Shown piece after piece: positions 27,055 to 36,536 of a DNA stretch of 44,669 nucleotides (positions within the stretch are counted from its first letter, which is position 1; the number at the start of each line of letters is the position of its first letter). The translations under genes and the position numbers were made by a program. Source of the stretch: Campylobacterales bacterium. Its GTDB lineage: Bacteria; Campylobacterota; Campylobacteria; Campylobacterales; Sulfurimonadaceae. The notes under the pieces are model-generated. The model ran no database searches. It was not told where the DNA came from and worked only from the letters and a program-made list of their open reading frames with translations. The stretch is from positions 56,312-100,980 of the forward strand of contig JAPLGP010000028.1 of the NCBI GenBank assembly GCA_026390075.1. Direction: 5' to 3'.

Positions 27055-27318
27055 ATGGCGAAAAAATTTCATCTACCTATCAGAATGTGTATCTCATGTA
27101 GAGAGAGACAAACTCAAAATCAATTATTGAGAATTCAATGTATTGATGGTTCTATAGAGATTTTTGATGGAAAAGGCAGAAGTTTTTATATATGTAAAAA
27201 TTGTCTTACTCAAGAGAACAAAGTTTTAAAAGCACTTATGCGCCAATGCAGAAGTGGAGATAAAGATAAATTTACATCCAGACTAAAGGAGATCATCACT
27301 GATGATAGAAAAAGTTAG
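27055..27318 (+). CDS. ylxR: YlxR-family RNA-binding protein
   Basis: An 87-residue DUF448 protein with the family opening [10 protein letters not shown] and the [10 protein letters not shown] block, giving two CxxC pairs. YlxR lies beside infB in many bacteria; in some it binds RNase P RNA (RnpM). It overlaps infB by 17 bases, which fits the nusA-ylxR-infB type of operon, although nusA is not here. Confidence 0.9.
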   Translation: MAKKFHLPIRMCISCRERQTQNQLLRIQCIDGSIEIFDGKGRSFYICKNCLTQENKVLKALMRQCRSGDKDKFTSRLKEIITDDRKS

Positions 27319-29902
27319 AGTACACGAAATTGCAAAAGAGCTAGGAATAGCTTCAAAAGATGTTCTAAAAAAAGCTACAGATATGGGTATTGATGTTAAA
27401 TCAGCACAAAGTACAGTGAGTATGGAAGAAGCTGATAAATTGATGAAATATATTATGAATGCAGAAACACAAGAACATTCACATAAAGAAATAGTGCAAG
27501 AACCAAAAAAGGTTAAAAGTGATACTCCTCAAGATACTCCTGCTAAGTCAGTACAAGCTGAATTAATAAATAAAATTGAAGTAAAAACACAAACAATAGT
27601 TAGCCAAGAGTTGATGAAAACTAAAGAAACAGAAGAAAGTTCTAAAGAAGATAAATCACTTATGACAGAAAAAGAAGTTGAAAATGAAAATAAACTTTCT
27701 GAAATTGTGCCGATGCAGCAGATAAAAAAATCTGGCTTAAAAATTGTTAAAAAGAATAAACCAAAAATTGAAGAAATATTTGATATTCCTGAAAAACAGA
27801 CAAGTGTTTCTTCTTATGGAAAAATGAGTGCAGAGGTTTTAGAAGAGTTAGCACAAAAGAAAAAATCAAAACAAAGTTCTATGATTGCTAAAAAACAAGA
27901 ACAAGGCGTGAAAATAGATATTTTTGGTGGTTCTATGAGTGAAGTATCTATGGATATGGATAACCAAATAGTATTACTTGATTTAAATTCAACTGAGAGA
28001 GCAAAACTTCCAGTTGAAGAACCTAAAAAAGCACGAGAGCCAAAACCAGCAGGTAGAAATGCAAATAAAAAAGCAAGTAGCAAAGGTAGAAAAGTTTCTC
28101 GTGATAAAAGAAAAAAATATACAAAAGATAAACAAGAAGATGAGATAATTACGCATGTGGAAATTCCTGAAGATATCCGTGTTTATGAATTTGCAGAAGC
28201 ACTGAATAGACCAATCACTGATATTATTAAAGTTCTTTTTGACCTTGGTTTGATGATGACAAAAAATGACTTTTTAGGAAAAGATGAAATAGAAATTTTA
28301 TCTGAAACTTTTGAAGTTGAAGTAACTATTATTGACCCTAAAGATGCATTTAATTATGAAGATGATTTAAATGAAGAGATAGATGAGCATGCGACTGAGA
28401 GACCTCCTGTTATTACAATTATGGGACATGTTGACCACGGTAAAACATCACTCTTGGATGCGATTAGAAAAGCGAAAGTAACAGAGAGTGAAGCGGGTGG
28501 AATTACACAACATATCGGTGCTTATACAATTGAGCAACACGGCAAAGCAATCACTTTCTTAGATACTCCCGGACATGCGGCGTTTAGTTCAATGCGTCAA
28601 AGAGGAACTGATTTAACAGATATTATTGTAATTGTTGTAGCAGCTGATGATGGAGTGAAACCTCAAACAGAAGAGGTTATTAAACTTGCAAAAGAATCTG
28701 GCGTTCCGGTGATTATAGCACTGAACAAAATGGATAAAGAAACAGCAAACCCTGATCATGTTAAAGGTCAAATGGCTGAGAGAGGCTTAAATCCAGTCGA
28801 GTGGGGTGGAGATATAGAATTTATTCCTATTTCTGCTAAAACAGGTATGGGCATTGATGATTTACTTGAAAATATTTTAATTACTGCAGAAGTTTTAGAT
28901 CTTAAAGCAAACGAAAATGCAATGGCAAAAGCTGCTGTTGTTGAATCATCACTTGAAAAAGGTCGTGGTCCAGTTGCAACTGTTATTGTTCAAAATGGTA
29001 CACTTAAAGTGGGCGATTATGTTGTTTGTGGAAGTGCGTATGGTCGTGTTAAAGCACTTCTTGATGAAAACAAAAAACAGATAAATAATGTAAAACCAAG
29101 TCATACTGCTGTAGTTGCAGGACTCAATGAAGTTCCATCTTCTGGCGAAATTATGATGGCAATGAATAGTGAAAAAGAAGCAAAAGAGTACGCACTTAAA
29201 CGCCATGAGTATGATAGACATAAAGAACTTTCACATAGTACTAAGTCAACTCTTGAAGATATGACTTCTATGATTGCTGAGGGTCGTCTTAAGTCTCTTA
29301 AAGTTGTTCTTAAAACAGATGTTCATGGTTCACTTGAAGCTATTAGAACTGCATTAAACGAACTTAGAAATGAAGAGGTAAAAGTAAATGTTATCTCTAG
29401 CGGTGTGGGTGGAATTACTGAAAATGATGTTGAGTTAGTTTCTAACAGTGAGAACTGTGTTCTTCTTGGCTTTAATGTTCGCCCAACTGGTAATGTAAAA
29501 GCACTTGCTAAACAAAGAAATGTTGATATTAGAACTTACTCAATCATCTATCAACTTCTTGATGATATTACTGGAATGCTCACAGGTATGATGGCGCCTA
29601 AATTTACTGAAACAAATACAGGTCAAGCTGAAGTTAGAAATACATTCAAAGCACCAAAAGGTATGGTTGCTGGATGTGTTGTGGTCGATGGTAAACTTAT
29701 TCGTGGTGGACTTGTTCGTGTTATTCGTCAGGGTGTTGTTATCCATGAAGGCGAACTTACTTCACTCAAACGCTTCAAAGAAGATGTTGAAGAGATTGGT
29801 AACGGTTATGAGTGTGGTGTAATGATCAAAGGCTACGACGATGTAATCGTTGGCGATGTTATTGAAACATTCAAAAAAGTTGAGCAAAAAGTATCTCTGT
29901 GA
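27302..29902 (+). CDS. infB: Translation initiation factor IF-2
   Basis: An 866-residue IF-2. The N-terminal IF2N module ([21 protein letters not shown]) is followed by a long charged linker (residues about 60-275), a second IF2N module ([21 protein letters not shown]), and the G domain with GHVDHGKT near residue 376, DTPGHAAF and NKMD. Domains II-IV end with the fMet-tRNA-binding C-terminus. GGAG lies about 10 bases before the ATG. No exact motif copy occurs in this 2.6-kb gene; one mismatched copy (28152-28160) encodes THVE. Confidence 0.97.
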   Translation: MIEKVRVHEIAKELGIASKDVLKKATDMGIDVKSAQSTVSMEEADKLMKYIMNAETQEHSHKEIVQEPKKVKSDTPQDTPAKSVQAELINKIEVKTQTIVSQELMKTKETEESSKEDKSLMTEKEVENENKLSEIVPMQQIKKSGLKIVKKNKPKIEEIFDIPEKQTSVSSYGKMSAEVLEELAQKKKSKQSSMIAKKQEQGVKIDIFGGSMSEVSMDMDNQIVLLDLNSTERAKLPVEEPKKAREPKPAGRNANKKASSKGRKVSRDKRKKYTKDKQEDEIITHVEIPEDIRVYEFAEALNRPITDIIKVLFDLGLMMTKNDFLGKDEIEILSETFEVEVTIIDPKDAFNYEDDLNEEIDEHATERPPVITIMGHVDHGKTSLLDAIRKAKVTESEAGGITQHIGAYTIEQHGKAITFLDTPGHAAFSSMRQRGTDLTDIIVIVVAADDGVKPQTEEVIKLAKESGVPVIIALNKMDKETANPDHVKGQMAERGLNPVEWGGDIEFIPISAKTGMGIDDLLENILITAEVLDLKANENAMAKAAVVESSLEKGRGPVATVIVQNGTLKVGDYVVCGSAYGRVKALLDENKKQINNVKPSHTAVVAGLNEVPSSGEIMMAMNSEKEAKEYALKRHEYDRHKELSHSTKSTLEDMTSMIAEGRLKSLKVVLKTDVHGSLEAIRTALNELRNEEVKVNVISSGVGGITENDVELVSNSENCVLLGFNVRPTGNVKALAKQRNVDIRTYSIIYQLLDDITGMLTGMMAPKFTETNTGQAEVRNTFKAPKGMVAGCVVVDGKLIRGGLVRVIRQGVVIHEGELTSLKRFKEDVEEIGNGYECGVMIKGYDDVIVGDVIETFKKVEQKVSL

Positions 29903-30255
29903 CAGACGCAAAAGTAAAGCTAAAAAGAACAGAATCAATTCTTCTCGAGTTGGTTCCTGAGGCTCTGGGCGCACTTAACGATAAAAGACTTCATGAGTTA
30001 AATGTGATTGAAGTCAAGTGTTCCCGTGGAAAAAGTGATGCTAAAGTTTATCTTGACCCTGCAGCGTTTACGGAAGAAGAGAAAAAAACTTATCTTTCTC
30101 TTTTGAAAAAAGCGCGTCCTATTATTGAAACGCATTGTTTAAAAGACCAAGGTTGGTACCGTTGTCCAACATTTACATTTGAGTTTGACGAACAGCTTAA
30201 ACAATCACAAAATATGGAAGAACTTTTTAGAAAAATTGCAAAGGATATAAAATGA
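29899..30255 (+). CDS. rbfA: Ribosome-binding factor A
   Basis: A 118-residue RbfA with the KH-like fold, beginning at a GTG that overlaps the infB stop (GTGA). Blocks include [41 protein letters not shown] and [24 protein letters not shown]. It helps mature the 30S subunit. The order infB-rbfA-rimP, each overlapping the next, points to one translational unit. Confidence 0.93.
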   Translation: MTDAKVKLKRTESILLELVPEALGALNDKRLHELNVIEVKCSRGKSDAKVYLDPAAFTEEEKKTYLSLLKKARPIIETHCLKDQGWYRCPTFTFEFDEQLKQSQNMEELFRKIAKDIK

Positions 30256-30704
30256 GTTTAGAAAGCGATATAAAATCATTGGTAAAATCTCTTGATTTAG
30301 AACTTTATGACACTGCAATTGTAAATGAAAATGATGAAACTATTTTTCGAGTGAGTGTTGTTTCTGACAAAATGATAGAAGATGGTAAAAGAGAAGGTGT
30401 GAACATGGACACTTATGTTGAACTTACACATCTTATTTCTCCACTTCTTGATGTAACATCTCCAGTTTCAGGTGAATACAGACTTGAAGTCGGTAGCCCT
30501 GGAATAGAGAGAAAATTATCTAATTTGAACCATTATAAAATGTCTATCGGTGAAAAAATCTCTATTCTGGCAACAGACAAAGAGAAATATAAAGGAAAAC
30601 TTTTAAGAGTTGATGGCAATAAAATATTTTTAGAAGTTGATGGCAAAGAAGTTGAACTTGAATACCCAAATATTGCAAAAGCTAAAACATACTTTGAATG
30701 GTAA
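30252..30704 (+). CDS. rimP: Ribosome maturation factor RimP
   Basis: A 150-residue RimP, starting at an ATG that overlaps the rbfA stop by four bases. The family block YRLEVGSPGIERKLSNLNHYKMSIG near residues 76-100 is clear, preceded by ELTHLISPLLDV. It acts in 30S assembly. It overlaps ribD by seven bases. Confidence 0.93.
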   Translation: MSLESDIKSLVKSLDLELYDTAIVNENDETIFRVSVVSDKMIEDGKREGVNMDTYVELTHLISPLLDVTSPVSGEYRLEVGSPGIERKLSNLNHYKMSIGEKISILATDKEKYKGKLLRVDGNKIFLEVDGKEVELEYPNIAKAKTYFEW

Positions 30705-31708
30705 TCGATAACGACTTTTTTATGAACCTAGCCTTGCAAGAGGCTTGGAAATATCAAGGTTTAACTTATCCAAATCCAGCAGTTGGTTGCACCATTGTTG
30801 GAAAATATAACGAAATTTTAGCTGTAAACGCACATCAAAAAGCTGGAACTCCACATGCCGAGATTCTAGCACTTCAAGAGACTTATTTCAAACTCACAAA
30901 AGACGCATCCATTTTAAACATAACGATTTCAAGTGAAATTCACAACTTTCTTTTAGCAAATCATAATGGATGTTTTAAAGATATTTCTCTTTACACAACC
31001 TTAGAACCTTGTTCTCATCAAGGAAAAACACCCTCATGTGCTACACTTATTGCAAATTTAGGAATCAAAAAAGTATTTGTAAGTTCTCGTGATTTGAATG
31101 AAGAAGCGGCATGTGGAAATGAGAAACTCTTGGCATGTGGAGTTGAAGTGGAGAGTGGTGTCTTGCACGAGAAGTGTGAGAGTCTTTTAAAACCTTTCGG
31201 CATGTGGAAGAGAGACAAATTTGTCTTTTTTAAATGGGCGCAAAGATTAAATGCAACTACAGATGATGGCGTGATAAGTTCAGAGAGTTCCAGAAAAACC
31301 GTTCATGCTATGCGAGATGTGTGTGATTTGCTCATCATCGGTGGAAATACAGTGCGAGAAGACAGACCAACACTTGATGCGAGGCTGGTCAGTGGCAAAG
31401 CACCCGATGTTCTCATCCTCTCAAGAGAAAAAGAGTTTGACAGAACTATACCTCTTTTTGGTGTGGCGGGGAGAAAAGTAATTATTTCAGAGAACTTATC
31501 CACATGCCAAGAGTATAAAAATATCATGATTGAAGGAAGTTCAAAAATGTTTGAACTCACAAAAGATATTGTGGATTATTATTTATGTTTTATCGCACCT
31601 AGTTTTGGCGGAAGCAGTGGATTTGAAAATCAAGAGGAAAAATTTGAGATTTTAAATTTACACCAAGATGCGCAAGATATAATTATTTGGATGAAAAGGA
31701 AGATATAA
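30698..31708 (+). CDS. ribD: Bifunctional riboflavin biosynthesis deaminase/reductase RibD
   Basis: A 336-residue RibD. The deaminase domain (residues about 1-145) has the zinc-site TPHAEILAL and the Cys pair in PCSHQGKTPSC. The reductase domain follows (FFKWAQRLNATTDDG, HAMRDVCDLLIIGGNTVREDRPTLDARL). There is a 20-residue insertion between the HAE and PCSHQGK motifs. Five uptake-like motif copies (30851, 31108, 31132, 31199, 31500) fall in this gene, three within 100 bases, giving PHA, ACG, ACG, GMW and STC; the first coincides with the catalytic HAE. The C-terminus is the least conserved part. Confidence 0.92.
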   Translation: MVIDNDFFMNLALQEAWKYQGLTYPNPAVGCTIVGKYNEILAVNAHQKAGTPHAEILALQETYFKLTKDASILNITISSEIHNFLLANHNGCFKDISLYTTLEPCSHQGKTPSCATLIANLGIKKVFVSSRDLNEEAACGNEKLLACGVEVESGVLHEKCESLLKPFGMWKRDKFVFFKWAQRLNATTDDGVISSESSRKTVHAMRDVCDLLIIGGNTVREDRPTLDARLVSGKAPDVLILSREKEFDRTIPLFGVAGRKVIISENLSTCQEYKNIMIEGSSKMFELTKDIVDYYLCFIAPSFGGSSGFENQEEKFEILNLHQDAQDIIIWMKRKI

Positions 31709-31710
31709 CT

Positions 31711-32448
31711 ATGCATAAAAGAGAAGAAAACCAAAGAAAAGAGAAACAAAACAAGATAGTTTCGATGTTCGATAACATCGCACCGACTTATGATACTGCA
31801 AACCGTGTGATGAGCATGGGTGTGGATAAAAGTTGGAGACGCAAAGCCTGTGACAAAGCCTATAACTTTTACAACAATGATTCAATAGATAAAATCGTAG
31901 ATGTGGCATGTGGAACTGGCGATATGATGGATTACTGGAGAAGCAGAGCAGAAATCAGCGGTATTGCGATTGGCGAAATTGTTGGAGTTGACCCATCGGT
32001 CGGAATGGTTGATGTTGCGCGTGAAAAATATCCTAAGTTTAACTATCATATCGCAAAAGCGACAGAAATTCCTCTCTCAGATGCGAGTGCCGATATTTTG
32101 AGTATCACTTATGGTATTCGGAATGTTGTTGAGAGAGAAGCAGCACTTAAAGAGTTCAACCGTGTTTTAAAACAAAATGGTTTAGTCGTGATTTTAGAGT
32201 TTATGAGAAATGAAAATCCCTCTTTACTTGGGAAAATCAGAGATTTCTATATGAATAAGATTCTGCCAAAAGTAGGCGGATTTATCTCTAAAAACTTAGA
32301 AGCGTATGAGTATTTGCCAAACTCAATCGGAGATTTTGCAACAGTTGGACAGATGAAAAAAGAGTTAGAAGATGCTGGATTTGTCATACTTTATGCAAAA
32401 AGTTTTTCTATGGATATTTCCACACTCCTCATTGCACAAAAAGTTTAA
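31711..32448 (+). CDS. ubiE: Demethylmenaquinone methyltransferase (UbiE/MenG)
   Basis: About 245 residues from the ATG at 31711, two bases after the ribD stop, with AAGGA upstream; an ATG at 31687 inside ribD is the longer alternative. It is a class I SAM methyltransferase with the UbiE signatures MFDNIAPTYDTANRVMSMGVDKSWRR, VDVACGTGDM (SAM site), ITYGIRNVVEREAALKEFNRVLK and the closing MDISTLLIAQK. In this phylum it would act on demethylmenaquinone. Motif copy 31905-31913 encodes the ACG of the SAM motif. Confidence 0.93.
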   Translation: MHKREENQRKEKQNKIVSMFDNIAPTYDTANRVMSMGVDKSWRRKACDKAYNFYNNDSIDKIVDVACGTGDMMDYWRSRAEISGIAIGEIVGVDPSVGMVDVAREKYPKFNYHIAKATEIPLSDASADILSITYGIRNVVEREAALKEFNRVLKQNGLVVILEFMRNENPSLLGKIRDFYMNKILPKVGGFISKNLEAYEYLPNSIGDFATVGQMKKELEDAGFVILYAKSFSMDISTLLIAQKV

Positions 32449-33698
32449 TGCAAACACTTAGTGTTTCATCACTCAACGAGCAGATAAAAACTCTTTTAGA
32501 GACTAGTTTCTCTCATGTTTTTGTTGAGGGTGAAGTCTCTCGCATCACTTTTCACAACAGCGGACATATCTATTTTACGCTCAAAGATGCCACTTCCGCC
32601 ATTAGTGCTGTGATGTTTAAAGGCAATACTCAAAAGCTAAAATTTCAGCTCAAAGAGGGTTTAAAAGTCATCTTAGATGGTGCGATTACGCTCTACAAAC
32701 CTCGTGGCGAATACCAAATAAACTGTTTTAACATCGAACCAGCAGGGCGTGGAGCTTTGGCTTTGGCGTATGAGCAACTCAAAGAAAAACTCTCCTCTCA
32801 GGGTTATTTTGACTCATCACGAAAAAAAGAACTTCCTAAGTTTCCCTTTCGCATAGCACTTATTACCTCTGCAACAGGGGCAGCTTTACAGGATATGCTT
32901 AGAGTTGCCAACAGCAGATATAAACTTTTAGAGATAGACATTTATGATGTTTTAGTCCAAGGAGAGAGTGCAGCGTCAGCGATTGCACATGCCATAAAAG
33001 TGAGTGATACGAAAGAGTATGACATCCTAGTCATCGGTCGTGGCGGTGGAAGCATAGAAGATTTGTGGGCTTTTAATGAAGAGGTTGTAGCCAATGCCAT
33101 TTTTCATGCTAAAACTCCGATAGTCTCGGCTGTCGGGCATGAGATAGATTGGGTCATAAGTGATTTTGTAGCAGATTTAAGAGCTCCAACTCCAAGTGCC
33201 GCAATGCAGATGATTTTGCCAGATATGAATGAACTTTACCAGTCTTTAGATGCCATCGCATCGCAGTTTTCACAGATACTTTCTCAGAAAATTTTTAACA
33301 AACGGCAAGAGCTATCGCATCTTTTCAACTCCTATGCACAGCACTCCATAGAGAAAAAATTGAAATTAAAATCCGAGGAAGTGCAACGACTCAAAGAGAG
33401 TTTTACACAACTTATCTCGTTTAAAATGCAAAACTTTACAAAAGAGCATGAGCATATCAAAAGTAGATTTCCACATGCCATTGATTCTCTGGTAAATCAT
33501 AAGCTAAATCAACTTTTGAATCTTCAAAAAATGTTAGAATCCAACAATCCAAAATTTAAAAGTAAAAGCGGTTTTGCACAAATTTCACAGAATTCTAAGG
33601 TAATTGATTTGTCATCTTTGAGTGAGAATGATATTTTTGATGTTCAGAGTGCTGAGATTAGTATAAAAGCGAAGGTACTTAAAAAAAGCCATATTTAA
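32448..33698 (+). CDS. xseA: Exodeoxyribonuclease VII large subunit
   Basis: A 416-residue XseA with an N-terminal OB fold (VEGEVSRITFHNSGHIYFTLKD), the catalytic core (LITSATGAALQDMLRVANSRY, VLVQGESAASAIAHAI, IGRGGGSIEDLWAFNEE, VSAVGHEIDWVISDFVADLRAPTPSAAMQM) and a C-terminal coiled coil. It degrades single-stranded DNA with the small subunit XseB, which is not in the window. It starts in the ubiE stop (TAATG). A motif copy at 33471 (FPHAI) lies in the coiled coil. Confidence 0.95.
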   Translation: MQTLSVSSLNEQIKTLLETSFSHVFVEGEVSRITFHNSGHIYFTLKDATSAISAVMFKGNTQKLKFQLKEGLKVILDGAITLYKPRGEYQINCFNIEPAGRGALALAYEQLKEKLSSQGYFDSSRKKELPKFPFRIALITSATGAALQDMLRVANSRYKLLEIDIYDVLVQGESAASAIAHAIKVSDTKEYDILVIGRGGGSIEDLWAFNEEVVANAIFHAKTPIVSAVGHEIDWVISDFVADLRAPTPSAAMQMILPDMNELYQSLDAIASQFSQILSQKIFNKRQELSHLFNSYAQHSIEKKLKLKSEEVQRLKESFTQLISFKMQNFTKEHEHIKSRFPHAIDSLVNHKLNQLLNLQKMLESNNPKFKSKSGFAQISQNSKVIDLSSLSENDIFDVQSAEISIKAKVLKKSHI

Positions 33699-33707
33699 GG
33701 AAGAAAA

Positions 33708-34307
33708 ATGAGTTATCCAAGTTTTTTCGACACAATAGAAGTTATAAAAGTAAAAGACCCTCTTTCAACTGTTTTAGGTGCGTTTGACAATGGTGAGTAT
33801 GAGTTTACTTACCTCGATGTTGTAAAGTCAGCAGGACACAGTTGCCCAACGGTGGCGGGTGCGTACATCATCACGCTTTTGGCTCTCAAAGCTCTTTATC
33901 CAAATGAAAGAGCTGTGCGAGGAAATATAAAAGTTGAGTTCGCAGAATCTCTTGAAGAGGGCGTAGCTGGAGTTATAGGAAATGTCATTTCTCAAATCAC
34001 GGGTGCAACTGACAAGAGCGGTTTTAAAGGTTTACAAGGCAAATTCGCAAGACACTCTTTGATGTTTTTTGAAGCAGATATAAATGCTTCTGCTAGATTT
34101 ACAAGAGTCGATACCTCTAAAAGTGTAGATGTTACTTACAACCCATCAAGCATCATGCCTCGTCCAGATATGCAACCACTCATGCAAAAAATGATGAGTG
34201 GAAGTGCAACCTCAGAAGAGTTAAAAGAGTTCGGTACTCTTTGGCAAGAGAGAGTGAAGAGAATATTTGAAAATATAGAGAGTGTTGCGAAAGTTGTAGA
34301 GTTATAA
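33708..34307 (+). CDS. FmdE-like protein of unknown function
   Basis: A 199-residue protein with a putative metal or cofactor motif SAGHSCPTVAGAYIITLLALKALYP near residues 41-65, like the GHxCPG motif of FmdE-family proteins linked to formylmethanofuran dehydrogenase. The rest is not familiar. It lacks a signal peptide and membrane segments. GGAAG lies about 6 bases before the ATG. It is the last gene of the long plus-strand run and converges on sppA across a palindrome. No methanogenesis genes are nearby, so the subunit role does not apply here. Confidence 0.55.
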   Translation: MSYPSFFDTIEVIKVKDPLSTVLGAFDNGEYEFTYLDVVKSAGHSCPTVAGAYIITLLALKALYPNERAVRGNIKVEFAESLEEGVAGVIGNVISQITGATDKSGFKGLQGKFARHSLMFFEADINASARFTRVDTSKSVDVTYNPSSIMPRPDMQPLMQKMMSGSATSEELKEFGTLWQERVKRIFENIESVAKVVEL

Positions 34308-34310
34308 ATT

Positions 34311-34336
34311 TTTCCACATGCCATGGCATGTGGAAA
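34311..34336. terminator. Bidirectional terminator-like palindrome made of two inverted uptake-like motifs
   Basis: A perfect 26-bp palindrome with half-site TTTCCACATGCCA. It contains CCACATGCC at 34314-34322 and its inverse at 34325-34333. It lies 4 bases after the FmdE-like gene and 5 bases before the convergent sppA end. A-rich and T-rich runs flank it on both sides, so RNA from either strand would form a stem of about 12 bp followed by U-rich sequence. Confidence 0.8.
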
Positions 34337-34341
34337 CAAAT

Positions 34342-35211
34342 TTATTTTAAAGTAAGATTTGGGAAGTATGTGTGAAGCGTAATCGCCGTAGTTGCAGAGA
34401 GCTTTTTGATTATTTTCTCAAATTTATCTTCCTCATTCCAAACGGGTTTTGTCACTCCGCTAAGTTCTACTAATTTTACTTTTGCGTCATATCTTACACC
34501 TAAACTATCAACAAGTCCAACTTCTTTAGCTTGAGAAGCTGTAAAGATATGCGCATTTGCAAAGAGATCTCTTTTTGTAATGTCTAGGTTTCTGGCATTT
34601 GCGACATCCCCAGTAAACATATCGTAAGTTCCTTGAATGACTTTGTTGAGTTCATTGACTTCATGAGGTTCCCATTCTCTGTCCATCGTGCCAATTTTTT
34701 TGTACTTTCCTGCTTGAACAGTTTGTGTTTTAACTCCAAACTTGCTCATGATGCCACTCAAATCCGCACCTTCCATAATCACACCAATACTTCCAACCAT
34801 TGCACCAGGATTTACGATGATTTCATTTGCCCAAATACTCGCATAGTAGCTTCCACTCGCAAGCGTTCCACTCGCATACGCTATGACAGGTTTTTTTTCT
34901 TTGAGTCTTTTTACCGCATACGCTATCTCGACGGAGGGAGCAACTGCACCACCGGGAGAGTCGATTGTGAGTAAAACACCTTTTACAGTGTCATTGCTTG
35001 CAGCATCTTCTAGCTGTTTTAAAACTTCTGAAACTTCCATAATCGGGCCAATTAAAGAGATTTCTTGAAGATTGTTTTGTCTTAAATCTCTCTCAGTTGC
35101 TGGTGCAAAAAGTAAAAAGAGCAGGAGTAAAAAGAGCATAGCCTTAAAGTTGTTTTGTATCAATCCAAGAGTTGCAGTGATTGGAGTGAAGAGTTTTTTC
35201 ATAAATTCCAT
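34342..35211 (-). CDS. sppA: Signal peptide peptidase SppA
   Basis: A 289-residue S49 protease, the short single-domain form. One N-terminal membrane anchor (AMLFLLLLFLLFAP) is followed by a periplasmic ClpP-like domain. Blocks: LLTIDSPGGAV, YASGTLASGSYYAS with the nucleophile Ser near residue 122, GSIGVIMEGADL, and QAGKYKKIGTMDRE with the general-base Lys near 172. AGGAA lies upstream of the ATG. It overlaps the stop of the amidohydrolase gene (TAATG). It degrades leftover signal peptides. Confidence 0.93.
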   Translation of the reverse strand: MEFMKKLFTPITATLGLIQNNFKAMLFLLLLFLLFAPATERDLRQNNLQEISLIGPIMEVSEVLKQLEDAASNDTVKGVLLTIDSPGGAVAPSVEIAYAVKRLKEKKPVIAYASGTLASGSYYASIWANEIIVNPGAMVGSIGVIMEGADLSGIMSKFGVKTQTVQAGKYKKIGTMDREWEPHEVNELNKVIQGTYDMFTGDVANARNLDITKRDLFANAHIFTASQAKEVGLVDSLGVRYDAKVKLVELSGVTKPVWNEEDKFEKIIKKLSATTAITLHTYFPNLTLK

Positions 35212-36431
35212 TATTGTTCCTTTTTGAGTTCGCCGTTGATGTAAACTTTTGAGATATTATATCGATGCAATATTAAATGAAGTGCTAACTCATCCGTTGG
35301 TTCTTGGTCTAAATCTAGCACAATCATATCTGCATTTTTGCCCTCAGCTATTGCACCTGCATTGATTCCAAGTGCCTCAGCGGCGTGAATTGTAACACCT
35401 TTTATAAGAGCCTCAGCAAATTTTACAAGAGGCGCATTTGCGTGCATAAAAAGAGATATTTTCATCTCTTCAAACAAATCGAGTTTATAGTTTGAACTTA
35501 AACCATCGGTTGCTACTATCCATCTTATATTATTGTCATTGAGTTCTTTGATGTTGAGTGTTTTATTTCCTAAAAGTCTATTTGAAATAGGGCAATGAAT
35601 AACTGTGTGTCCATTCAAAGAGAGCTTTTTTAACTCTTCATCATTTGCTTGTACGACATGAGTAAGAAGCGTACCAAACCCATCAAAATGCTCTAAAAAC
35701 TCTTTTGAATCACTCACCGCAGAGTTTTGTTTTAGAAATTTTTCAAAGAATTCTTTAAACTCACCCTCATTTTCATCCAACCATCGTCTCTCAGCTTCAC
35801 TTTCCATGAAATGAGCGGTAAGTTTCAGGTTCTCATTTTTTGCGATTTGTATCGCTTTTTTGACTAAAATCGGATGCACAGAATAGGGCGAATGGATAGC
35901 AATCGCAGGAGTAAAACCCTCTCTATTTACGGTTTTTGAAGCATCCAGTCTTGCTTTAAAATCAGCAAAAAGTGCATCTGCCATTGTCGCTTGTGAACCG
36001 ATAAGTTCATTAAAAAAGAGTACATTTTGAGGTGCATTTGCACAGGCTTCCAAATCCATTCCATGTGAACTTATCGCTCCAAAAGTTGTAATTCCACATG
36101 CCAACATAGTATCAATTGCTTTTTGCATACAGTCGTTTTTACATCCACCCACAAGGGTCTCTCTATTTTCTATCACACTATAAAGCCAATTTATAAAATC
36201 ACCATAACTTAGCTCAGTTTTATTGGCACTAAATTCTATGTGAACATGCGCATTTATAAGCCCTGGCATCAAGAGTGAATTCTTCTGAAGTTTTGTTATC
36301 TTGGCATGTGGAAACTCTTTTTGTAACGCATCAAGAGGTGCTATTTTGTGAATCTTTTTATCAAAAGCAACCGATACATTACTGAGTAATTTGTCTGGAG
36401 TGAGTATAAAGTTTGGTACTATTATTTGCAT
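35211..36431 (-). CDS. Amidohydrolase, possible aminodeoxyfutalosine deaminase
   Basis: A 406-residue TRZ/ATZ-type metal hydrolase with complete metal ligands: LMPGLINAHVHIEF (HxH near residue 60), KLTAHFMESEAER, THVVQANDEEL, HCPISNRLLG and VATDGLSSNYKLDLFEEM (catalytic Asp). This family includes the deaminase that turns aminodeoxyfutalosine into futalosine in menaquinone synthesis, and a homologue is commonly annotated so in this phylum; the ubiE gene nearby fits. Another aminohydrolase of the family cannot be excluded. Motif copies at 36094 (ACG) and 36303 (FPHAK). Confidence 0.78.
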   Translation of the reverse strand: MQIIVPNFILTPDKLLSNVSVAFDKKIHKIAPLDALQKEFPHAKITKLQKNSLLMPGLINAHVHIEFSANKTELSYGDFINWLYSVIENRETLVGGCKNDCMQKAIDTMLACGITTFGAISSHGMDLEACANAPQNVLFFNELIGSQATMADALFADFKARLDASKTVNREGFTPAIAIHSPYSVHPILVKKAIQIAKNENLKLTAHFMESEAERRWLDENEGEFKEFFEKFLKQNSAVSDSKEFLEHFDGFGTLLTHVVQANDEELKKLSLNGHTVIHCPISNRLLGNKTLNIKELNDNNIRWIVATDGLSSNYKLDLFEEMKISLFMHANAPLVKFAEALIKGVTIHAAEALGINAGAIAEGKNADMIVLDLDQEPTDELALHLILHRYNISKVYINGELKKEQ

Positions 36432-36488
36432 ATTGAGTCTTTGAAGTTTATTTTTTGAAAATTTAAAATAGATTATGCTTAATTTCGC

Positions 36489-36494
36489 TAAAAT
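36489..36494 (+). promoter_or_regulatory. Candidate -10 box for the aroQ-mnmA run
   Basis: TAAAAT in TCGCTAAAATTAG, 42 bases before the aroQ ATG, in a 105-base divergent spacer. AAAGG at about 36526-36530 is a plausible ribosome site. No clear -35 box. Confidence 0.35.
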
Positions 36495-36536
36495 TAGCCC
36501 TTAAAAAATTTTAATATTTTACAAAAAAGGTATAAA

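Noticed and set aside
27814-28083. Minus-strand frame inside infB
   Set aside because: A shadow of the low-complexity Lys/Glu linker of IF-2.
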